Assembly: GCA_000697055.1 (NCBI GenBank)
Contig: JNDT01000533.1
Location: 1 to 18,057, forward strand
Source of the DNA: Saksenaea vasiformis B4078
Lineage: Eukaryota > Mucoromycota > Mucoromycetes > Mucorales > Saksenaeaceae
Length of the DNA stretch: 18,057 bases
Reading direction: 5' to 3'
Shown: positions 9,787-18,057 of the stretch, piece by piece
Position numbering within the stretch: position 1 is the stretch's first letter
How the letters are laid out: each line of letters begins with the position of its first letter
Notes under the pieces: model-generated
What the model was told of the DNA's origin: nothing
Seen by the model: only the letters and a program-made list of their open reading frames with translations
Database searches by the model: none
Position numbers and translations under genes: made by a program

Positions 9787-10962
9787 ATGTTCTCCACGCT
9801 CGTCCTAACTACTCGCCAGACGCTTCGTCAGTCTGCCCAACGACGCATTCCAACTACGTATCAATGCAGACGCTTGGCTTCCAATACACCTCCCGTAAAA
9901 CCCAAATGGGAACGCGAACCCCCATCAGTACTCGGAACCCGCGAGCCTCCCATGGTGGACAGAGAAAACTGGTTCCAACGAAAAAAGCAGAAACTCAGAG
10001 ATCTGACCGATTATGAAAAAGCATTTGCTGCTCATGCTGCTGAAAGACGCCATTTGTAAGTTTGCCTGAAGAAACAAGGAAAATAGACTCACTTCTTTTT
10101 ATTTTTCAGGGTCGAGGAAGCCACGAAATCCTATTTTGCCGATGTTCATGGTAAGCTACGCTCTTACCCTCCGAGTGATAGTAACAGAATATAGAAATGC
10201 GTCAGCACGGCGGAAAAATGTACCATGCGTCCAACAAACTGATTAAAGAGGATGTAAGAATGAAGTAACCTTTCTCCCGCTATATTGATCGACCTTCCGC
10301 TGTAGAAAGCTTGCTATATGCCGGATTTTGAAGGTTCCAATCTGCTTAAGCAAAAAGTCCATACTACCGATTTACTCTATGGAAAGGTCTCCCTCATGTC
10401 TTTTGTGTATTCCAAATCTGGAGAAGTAAGTGTGCTCTTACCGTCATACCAATGACGATTGACAATCTCCCTTGAAATAGCCACATGTCAGCAGCTTCGC
10501 AGAGCCATTTTTAAAACGGTTCTCACAAAAAGAAAGTGTCCAGTTAGTGGAGGTAAAGTGGGGATTGTTGCTCGAATGATAGCTGAGATGATTCTAGTTG
10601 AACGTCCAAGAAAATTACCTTAAGCAATTATTGTTGAAGGCTTTTGTACCAGCCATCCGCAAAGGTGTCCCTGAGGAACGCCATGTAAGTAAATAGCAAC
10701 TTATGTCATTCGATTCATCTCATCACCTTTTTAGAGCAATTATGTTCTTTTGTTGAAAGACATCTCAAAGACACGTAAGATGCTGGACATGACAAACCAG
10801 TACATTGGCTATGTGTATCTGGTAGATGAAAATTGCAAGATTCGTTGGACAGCTCACGGAAATGCAACGGAGGAAGAGAAGGCCAATATGTTAGCCATGA
10901 CGGATTATCTTTTGACAAAGACATCGACCCCTGGTGGGAGTAATGCAGTAGACAATAAATAG
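9787..10962 (+). CDS. ATP10: Mitochondrial ATP synthase assembly factor ATP10
   Basis: Seven exons: 9787-10055, 10110-10150, 10195-10253, 10306-10425, 10481-10552, 10598-10684 and 10735-10962, giving 291 residues. ATP10 is an inner-membrane factor needed to assemble the Fo part of the F1Fo ATP synthase, acting with newly made subunit 6 in yeast. The N-terminus (MFSTLVLTTRQTLRQSAQRR) is Arg/Ser/Thr-rich without acidic residues, a typical mitochondrial presequence. Family landmarks follow: the PPMVDRENWFQRKKQKLRD region, MPDFEGSNLLKQKVHTTDLL, the VSLMSFVYSKSGE strand, FAEPFLKRF, and the C-terminal GYVYLVDENCKIRWTAHGNA then EEEKANMLAMTDYLL. All six introns are short (44-55 bp) with GTAAG/GTAAA donors and a TAG or CAG acceptor, and every junction keeps the frame. 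The length and the presence of both ends suggest an intact gene. Confidence 0.93.
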
Positions 10963-11020
10963 AATAGAATTTGTTACATGTATGGGTATTATGGTTTGTT
11001 ATGTACACCGTTTTACTATT

Positions 11021-14000
11021 CTACTTTTTGCTGAGTTGGTCGATCTTTTGGACCAGTTCAACAATCTGATTTCTGTACATTTCCTTGACGTCGTTCACGT
11101 CCGCCTTCAACTCTTCCACTTGCTCTGTTCGTTCTCCAAGCAATTCTAGCGACGCTTGATATCTAAGAAGAAGAAAACTAAGTATACAGACGAATTGTCA
11201 ATATATCGGGAGGTTACCTTTTGTTAAGTTCTTGATGCTGTCGTTTCAATTCATTCATTTCTTTGCATTCATTTCGACTATTCATCATCTGCTTCAGTAA
11301 AATGAATTGGAAATTTGGCAGAACTTACACTTTTTCCATTTCAAGTGTCATATGAAGCATCTCTTCCGAAAGTTCATCTATTACGAACATTAATCATACA
11401 AAAACACTGCCTTCCTTTTTTTTTCCTTACCTCTTGACTGAGATGTACTCTGCAACTGCGTTTGATAGAAACTCAGTTGATTCTCTAGCTGGCGCATATT
11501 GGCTTGCAGTCGTTCAATGATAACGCTTGGCATTGCCGCGCTATTGCCCGTCATGCTACCATAACTGCCATCGATGCTAGATCTTGAACTCGGTGCTGGG
11601 CTGCTGGTCTAATGATAGAAAATAAGCAAAACTTCCTTTACGTATCCCATGAACAGCCTACATTATTTAATGCAAAGGGTGATCCTCCATTGCTTGTCAC
11701 TTCTTCATGACCCGCTGCGGTTGCTGCAATCACAGGCGAATCTTCCGATTGCCTTCTACCTTTCGCTCTTTCTGATTTGAGTTTGAGCTCCCATTGTTTC
11801 TTCTCTTCCTGTAGACGTTCCTTCAGCAATAGTCTGTAGTTTGTCTTGACAGCCTCAATGGCTTTTCCTTCCTGCGCTGCACGTTCTTCTTTTTCCTTTT
11901 CCAATTGTCGGTTTTTCTCTTCTACTTCAGCCCTTGCTAACTTTTCGGTTTCCATTTGTGCTTGCAAATCAGATTTTTCCTGCTGCTCGCGCGAGAGCGC
12001 AACTTCAAGTGCTTTCAGCCGATCTGTCTAAGCTTGGCTTAGTCATCTCCATTGAAAAACGTTAACAGAGCAAACGTACTACTTCGATTAATTTCTCACG
12101 AGCTGTATCCGATTTTTGAATCGCTTTATCACGTTCAAGCTCTGCTTCCTGTAATCTCACGATCATGCTAGAACACAAGACAATCCGTGTTATTTTCTCG
12201 TGTATAAAAAGTTGATAACAAACCTTTGTTCAGCACGGTCACGATTCTTGATAGCTGCTGCGTGTTGATTTTGTAATTCTTGTATTTGACGCAAAAGAGG
12301 CGCTGTTGCCTCCTCTATACCGTTGTTCAGATCTTCCACTTGAACGTCAGACATTCGAACGCGTCTTTGTAACTCCTACACTCAACGATCAGGGATTATC
12401 TCTTAGAATATAGCTTCAACTTACCAAGATTTCGTTCTGCAGAAAATCCTCCCGTGCTCCAGCTCGTTCCTCCATCGTCTGCAGGGCTATCTGCAGGTCA
12501 CGGATCTGATGAATCACAAGCATTCAGCTAACCATCTTTCAAACATGTTTCTGTACCTCTTTCCGCAGCTTTGTCTCCATGGACTGCGCGTCCTCCTTTG
12601 CCTTTGTCAGCTCTTTGTGCAGTCGGTCATTGGCTTTCACCTAACCAGAAAGCTTGGTACCCAAGTAACACATGGTTATGCACCTTACCTCCTTTTCCAA
12701 AACCGCAGCGTAAGCTTCCTCCGATTCAACTTTCGCCTTGTTTCGTTCGTCCTCCAAACTTTCCAGAGCAGCTTTCAATGCCGTCTACCAAATCACCGCT
12801 CTTAATCCAAACTATTGTACGTTGCGTTGTTCGATGTACCTGTGCCTGACTTTCCTTCTCCTTCAACGTAATCACTTCTGTTTCCAGCTTGTTGATATGC
12901 TTTGTTTGCTGCTCCGTCGTATCCGACAACACTTTGATAGATTCTGATCCGTTGGATGTCAGCTTTACTCCGGCTATTCATAACGAGAGGACTCTTTCTC
13001 ACAAACCTTGTGATCGTTTATCCACTTCTGTGTTTTTCAGTACCTTAGCGTTTGCTTCCACTAGTTCAGATGTTGCTTTTTCCAATTTCTTTTGTAGCTC
13101 GTTCATGCTTTTTTCTTGATCAAGTTTTTCGCTCCGCAGTTTCTTTATCGTTGTATTGTACCGAAGTTCATTCTTCGACAATTTCTCACCTTCGAGCAAA
13201 CATGAATGAGAAAAAGAAACTGACGATAGTTTGCTCCAAGCTACCTTCTTTCATTAGTCCCTGAACCTGCTCTTCCTTGGTTGCAAGTTGTTGCTTGAGT
13301 TCCTCAATCGCATTTTCCAGTTTCCTAATGTTTCTCTGGTCGCTATTTGTTGAGCTGTTCTTGTTTGTTTGTTGTTGCGCTTTGGCCAGTTGATTTTCTA
13401 ATTCCTCAACTTTCATTTTGACTTCCTGATTCTCCACGGCATATTTTTCTACATCTTGTTGTGCCGAATGCAGCTGGTCATGTAATTTGGTAATAGTCTC
13501 CATAGCCTGCAAGAGTTGATTCTCTCGCTGCTGCAATATACGACTACTTTCATCTGGATCCACTTTCGACGACCTTTTTGATTTCGATTCAGCAGGCGGT
13601 TCCTGGACTTCACTTGCTGAATCTCCGACCTCGCTCTTAACACACTCCTCCTTCTCCTCCTTCTCCTCTTCTACAGGTAATGTATTTTGCACCTCGTTCT
13701 GCGTGCTTGCCTGATCTGTTATAGAGGATGTCGCTGGCAGTGTTTCCTCGTTTTCCTCTGTGCTATTGAGATCCTTGGTATTTTCTTCATCATCCCTGCC
13801 CTCCTTCTGGGTTCTCAAATCGGTCGCTTTCTCCGCGGCTTCATCCACTGATGGATCACTCTTGATATCGTTCTCTTTTGGACGATCGTCCAAGTCACCG
13901 TCTAACGCCACTTTCTCTTCGGGTCCGCTACATTGATCAGCATCTGTACCAGTTTCGGAAGGCTCGCTTTGTTTCTCTTGTGCGGATGCTACTCCTGTTG

Positions 14001-14486
14001 CTGCTGCTGTCTGTTGCGTTACGGATCGATCTGTGGAAAGGGAAGATACGGAAGATGTTCGAGACGGTGTTTTACGGGATTTCTCAGCCATCACGGCTGC
14101 CAAGCGTGCAGAAAGGTCGGTATTTTGACGGCTGAGTTTGGGGGTGCTTGGCAGCGAGGTTTGTGGTGGTGGGGTTGCTTTGGTGCTATATGGTATGCTT
14201 CGTGGTTTCTTTGGTTTCTGGATAGTCGTAACCATACCGCTGATCGGATCCATATATGTTTCCGTTTCTGTATTGGCATCTATTTCGTTCCTGTGAGTCA
14301 TGTTTTCCTTTTCCTTTCTTGATAAAACGTACCGTCGCCAGATGATCCTTGCGATCGAGAATATTCATTGGAGGCGGTTGTATTCTGTTCAAGTAATGTA
14401 TCAAATGTCGTTTCGACATTAGAAATGGCTTGCTTCAGCAGGCCTCCCCAACGCGTTGCATCACCCGATCCAAAGAATCCGCTCAT
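11021..14486 (-). CDS. TMF1/Sgm1-like Golgi coiled-coil protein
   Basis: Fourteen exons give 933 residues: 14486-14333, 14279-13245, 13189-13007, 12973-12840, 12784-12689, 12640-12557, 12505-12425, 12375-12224, 12167-12080, 12027-11662, 11608-11431, 11377-11329, 11277-11218 and 11162-11021. TMF/Sgm1 proteins are Golgi tethers that bind Rab6/Ypt6-type GTPases. The N-terminus MSGFFGSGDATRWGGLLKQA resembles the short helix that opens TMF proteins. A Pro/Ser-rich and very acidic region (about 70-250) precedes long coiled coils. GLMKEGEKLSKNELRYNTT followed by IKKLR (about 392-416) is the conserved TMF DNA-binding-like domain. EEATAPLLRQIQELQ matches a conserved TMF block, and YQASLELLGERTEQVEELKA then DVNDVKEMYRNQI ends the Rab6-binding C-terminus. 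The gene is convergent with ATP10, with only 58 bp between the stop codons. The intron after exon 3 is uncertain (33 bp as modelled; an 81-bp alternative, 13043-12963, also keeps frame). Confidence 0.88.
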
Positions 14487-14874
14487 CAGTACAGTGGTCG
14501 ATATCGGAGGCTGGTATGAACGTGCAATGCGTCCTGTCCAAAATGGTGATAGAAGAAAGGTTCGGTTCTGAATACTGAGCAGACAACTGAATTCCCAGTC
14601 CAATTCGACCAGGCAAAACGCTATTTCAGCCAATAAAAAGCGGCCTGAAGACCCGACGTTATGCCCAGCCCGCTCTCGCCCGTCTGTGGTGTTCTGCGCC
14701 AATGGGAATGCAGAGTTAATGTTCGGAAACGAAAGTAAACGAATGAAAATCTCAAGTTAATCTGCGGAAGTTAGTATCAGCAAATAAAATGGCTCAGTTA
14801 ATCTTCGGACGTTTTATGGCAACGAAATTCGCCATCAGCCATGAACACTTGGCAAGAGCAAATACAACGACCAC
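14487..14874. other. Upstream region of TMF1-like gene
   Basis: No coding signal is convincing. The plus strand contains CAGCCAATAAAAAG near 14623 and CCAATGGGAATG near 14699, that is, two CCAAT pentamers about 140 and 215 bp upstream of the TMF1-like ATG, in inverted orientation relative to that gene. These are plausible CCAAT-box promoter elements but unproven. A minus-strand frame open upstream of the TMF1-like ATG lacks conservation signals and was not used to extend the gene. Confidence 0.35.
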
Positions 14875-15556
14875 ATGCATCATGAAGAGCTATTAGCTTC
14901 CGTTAATGCCAACGCTTCAGAGGAGATTTTTAAAAAAGACGAGCTAGTAGAGAATCCTTTTGAGTCCTATTTTCAACGGTTGCAGCAAAAAATGAGTGGC
15001 GAAATGAGGAGATCTGCCATAACCGTGGTGTAACCGTAACTAGTGATGGTGTACAAGAATCTGACAGGCAGAGAAGTTCTCATCACTGTTAAATATTTTC
15101 AAGACAGTAAAATGGAGGTAGGCTGATATATGTGTTGCACAAATCAACTGCGTTTTTCAAAAACGCGTAATCAGTATCCTCTTGATTCAACGTTGTCATA
15201 TTACCCATGCCTAACCTGCCTTCTGGAACCTGAGCCTATCTATTCGAAATATTCAAAAAGAAAAAAGGCCTTATGGCCTGGATGACTGGTCCCTGGCCAG
15301 TGGAACCAATGACAAAGAGAATGACCGACTTTTGCCATTTTCCATTGATACCAATATGAAAGTTGTAGAAAGATATTTCTCGACCGCCGTCGCAGAATTT
15401 TGGACAGGTTGCCCTTGCGCTTCTCCCAACAGTTACCTATATGTATATTTGAATGTAGCTGTCTGTCAATACGGCGTCATTTACAAAAAAAATGCCTGTT
15501 CGCACTGGCCATACCTTGCTGAAAGGCTCAACAGACACGGAGACACAAAGTGTTAG
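14875..15556 (+). pseudogene. Unrecognised coding segment, possibly spliced and frameshifted
   Basis: A frame begins at ATG 14875 (MHHEELLASVNANASEEIFK, then NPFESYFQRLQQKMSGEMRR) and can be spliced in frame as 14875-15029, 15072-15117 (EVLITVKYFQDSKME) and 15175 onward (YPLDSTLSYYPCLTCLLEPE). This last exon stops at TGA 15280-15282, shortly after an A-rich run near 15250-15266. In another frame across that run the sequence stays open and protein-like: QKEKRPYGLDDWSLASGT, NDRLLPFSIDTNMKVVERYF, STAVAEFW, ending at TAG 15554-15556. A frameshift in the A-run would explain this. The two proposed introns (42 and 57 bp) match local intron size. No family is recognised. It lies just upstream of and in the same orientation as the Fanzor-like gene, so it could be an element-associated gene or an unrelated relic. 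Confidence 0.35.
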
Positions 15557-15662
15557 TCTAAGCAGCGTCCCATCACGCAAAACAAAGAACAGTCCTACGA
15601 ATTCACATATATTCCATCTAACTATTTGACAACAAATCTCCCTTCCTTTTTATCCCCAAAAG

Positions 15663-18057
15663 ATGGACAGACAACGCAGCGAAGTTGAAGAGCCCCCGCC
15701 CCGCAGGAGACGGTACGGGTATCAGGAAACACCCCTCTCGCAATTGCCTGGTCGCGACCAATCGTTTGTTCGAAAATTGAAGCTTTGTAATTTTCTGCAG
15801 GAGGACTACAAACAACTAAGGGTATTATTGTACCATGGAATTCTCATATAAACTATTTCAAATATTTTAAACACAAGATGATATAGGGAGTTCTCCGTTC
15901 AGTGGCAGAAGAATACGCCACTGCCTGCCAGTGTGCGATGCTTCTGGTCAATTTACATGTCCATCGTTGGATCAATGGCGACTTCGAGGTTTTCCCTCCT
16001 CTCCATGATGAATTCTTCTTCATCTCCGCGTTCAAGATGATTCTGACTCGAGACCCCAGCACAAACATTCGCGTTGCGTTTGTATGTAGCGGCGTTAGGA
16101 AGCTATCAAGATAAACTAAATCTGCTTTCATGATCAATAGTCTAACTACCGCTGGTGTTATGACTTACGGCAGACTTTCGAGAACTTTTTCGATAGTTGC
16201 AGAATGAACCCAGCGACTGGAGAAGGTATACATATAAACTAGTAGAGCTAACTAAACTTACAACTTCTGCAGCAAACTACCGATTTCCCACATTGACATA
16301 CATGTTGAGAGCGCTGGCCCCGTCATTTGCGGGGAAAATAGTCAGCAGTGAGTGAAACCATCCGAAAGAAAAATGAACACAAGTTTTTGCGTGTTTGTAG
16401 ACACCTACATGCATATCACATCGAACCTTCATATATATATGAAGCGAACGTTCCTTGCTTTTTTTGATGAACTATTTGCGAACCATCCGCAAAATCAGCA
16501 ACACGATGCGAAAAGCTTAGGTATTACTCGACTACATAATGTATTTACCTCAGATTGCTTACGGTGTATTGTCTTGCTTCCAATTTGTAGCATCCAGATG
16601 TGTTCGGGGAATAACGGTGCAAGAACTTTTTGACCGTAGTGCATGGACAACTTTGGACGACGACTCAATCACCGACCTCGAAGTCTTTTATGAGTATGAC
16701 AAGACAAGATATCAACTTATTTTCTTCCCCAAGATTACTTACCGTTGGGAACTTCCTAGAGAGTTTCAGAATGTTTATCAGGAAAACCTTGGCAATGTCG
16801 ATATAACCGCAGACCTCAGTGATGATGAAAACCAGCGGTTGCTTCCCTGTATGCTTCGTCTCTCAGCATTGATGCTTAAGCAAACAAATGAGCTCAATGG
16901 AAAAGGCTGGACTCTCGTCCCAATGTCTAAAAACCAGATAGGCAAGCTGAAACCTGGTGACCTTGTTTGAACCATAATATGAGCTAAGCAATAATACTAC
17001 ACTAGGTTACTTCCCCGTAACCGGTAAAACACTTTACTGGGCGCTTAAAGACGTTACCACCGAACTCCCGGAAAATCTAGCAGTAGGTGTCTCGTAAAAA
17101 AAAAGCATAAATTGACCGAAGGAAAATTGACTCTTACGTTAGGGTCCTTTGCAAGGCTTTCATAGCTTCAATAATGCGCTCAAGGACATGATATACCGCG
17201 AACAACTTTGGGAAGCGATTTTCTGTCTTGATAGAGTCATGCCTCGCCGCCGCCGGGCACAAGGTTTGGTCATATACTTAAACTTGTTCATATAAGGGAT
17301 AAATAACGATGAGCTACCAGAAGTAGAGTTTGATTATGGCTTTGAGACGGATGGTGTTATGGTGGCAGTCAGATTTAAATCTCGCAAACCAAACCAAGGT
17401 CAGCCCAGTTTTTGTTATGCCGTGGAGCACGCTAACAGAAAGGTTGCATTTCAGCATCTTATCCGTCCTCCCAAAGAGAGTTTCAGTTCCTTCCTCGTAA
17501 CAGGGATTTCTCTGATTTGCATAATGGCATCTATCATTTAAAGAAGGAACCTAGGGGTTTAACAGCCGCGCGCGACTTAGATCCTGAGATAACTCGAATA
17601 GTGGGAATCGATCCTGGTATTTTTTTTTTCTATAAGGAACTCAACAGAAGCTATATATATATCTTAGGGATCCGTTCTCTTGTAACTGCTGTGGATACTG
17701 CAGATGACCTTCATGATCAAGAGGCGAGAGAAAACCACACATTTGGCGTTACAAATAATTATTATCAGTAAGATATCAATAACCTGTACATATCCAGCAC
17801 AATAACTGCGTATTTTTTTAGATCCAGCTCCAAGTTTAACTGGAGTCTTCAGCTAGAAAAGAAGAATCGTGAAATTGCCAACATGCAGGAAGTCTACGAT
17901 CGTCTTTCGGAACATCCTAAGACGGCCTCATCTGTTCCGGAATTCCAGCGCTTTCTCACGGCACAATTTAGCGAAAAACAGAGGTAGCTACAGAATGTTC
18001 TTGTCAATATGTGGTCATATTGAATGGATTATTTCCAGGACGGATGAGTTCAACCGT
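15663..18057 (+). CDS. Fanzor-like protein (eukaryotic TnpB homologue), 3' end beyond the window
   Basis: Thirteen exons join without a stop: 15663-15821, 15887-16081, 16141-16225, 16273-16347, 16401-16520, 16591-16956, 17006-17082, 17143-17263, 17327-17398, 17455-17616, 17668-17767, 17822-17983, 18039-18057 (571 codons so far). Fanzors are eukaryotic relatives of the IS200/IS605 TnpB nucleases; characterised members are RNA-guided DNA endonucleases. Here the RuvC-I motif is explicit: RIVGIDPGIRSLVTAVDT, with candidate catalytic Asp at about residue 476, rebuilt across the intron 17617-17667. Before it come FDYGFETDGV (about 401-410) and NRDFSDLHNGIYHLKK, which resemble the region preceding RuvC-I in fungal Fanzors. 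The N-terminus is basic (PPPRRRRYGYQ). After RuvC-I comes SKFNWSLQLEKKNREIANM, as expected for the post-RuvC-I insert. RuvC-II, the zinc finger and RuvC-III would lie downstream, outside the window. All 12 introns (47-70 bp) keep the frame, so the visible part looks intact. Confidence 0.85.

Noticed and set aside
13878..14322. Plus-strand ORFs opposite the TMF1-like exon 2
   Set aside because: Shadows of a real exon: Cys/Leu/Trp-rich translations of the antisense of an acidic Ser/Thr/Glu-rich coding region.
14298..14702. Longer N-terminus for the TMF1-like protein from an upstream in-frame ATG
   Set aside because: Family members begin with a short MSxF..-type helix. The ATG at 14486 gives exactly that, and the upstream residues look random. 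The same ORF also reads into the first intron.
16352..16633. Stand-alone 93-residue ORF in the Fanzor region
   Set aside because: It reads an intron, an exon and the next intron without splicing; only the part 16401-16520 belongs to the spliced protein.

Overview
The window looks like nuclear DNA of a filamentous, early-diverging fungus, most likely Mucoromycota and probably Mucorales. The evidence is many short introns (about 33-81 bp, GTAAG/GTANG donors, TAG/CAG acceptors), AT-rich spacers with long oligopurine and oligopyrimidine tracts, compact gene spacing, and a mix of conserved eukaryotic housekeeping genes with mobile DNA. All splice models were read by eye from GT/AG signals and frame continuity. 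No alignment or transcript data were available.

Layout. 1-3337 is repeat-dominated. At least four diverged copies of one repeat unit lie in both orientations, forming a large imperfect inverted repeat (arms about 1003-1547 and 2822-3337) and a smaller one. A possible fragment of a protein gene lies at the far left edge. 3337-4262 (minus) is a broken, unrecognised coding relic cut off exactly where the repeat begins. 4263-5383 is mostly empty apart from a purine/pyrimidine-asymmetric stretch and a 68-residue ORF of unknown status. 5384-6286 (minus) is an intronless nicotianamine synthase-like gene with a clear TATA box. 6892-8930 (minus) is an AGC-group kinase of the YANK/STK32 family, with at least 8 exons and an unresolved first exon. 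9787-10962 (plus) is ATP10, the mitochondrial ATP synthase assembly factor, with 7 exons. 11021-14486 (minus) is a TMF1/Sgm1-like Golgi coiled-coil protein with 14 exons, convergent with ATP10. 14875-15556 (plus) holds an unrecognised, possibly broken coding segment. 15663-18057 (plus) is the 5' part of a Fanzor-like gene (eukaryotic TnpB relative) with 13 exons; it runs off the right edge.

The three conserved genes (YANK kinase, ATP10, TMF1) form an ordinary host block of unrelated functions. The flanks are the dynamic part: a repeat-riddled left side with a truncated gene and, on the right, a putative RNA-guided nuclease gene whose splice-joined reading frame is open throughout the visible part. 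The Fanzor-like gene is the most notable content. Its decisive catalytic half (RuvC-II, zinc finger, RuvC-III) and any guide RNA lie beyond the window.
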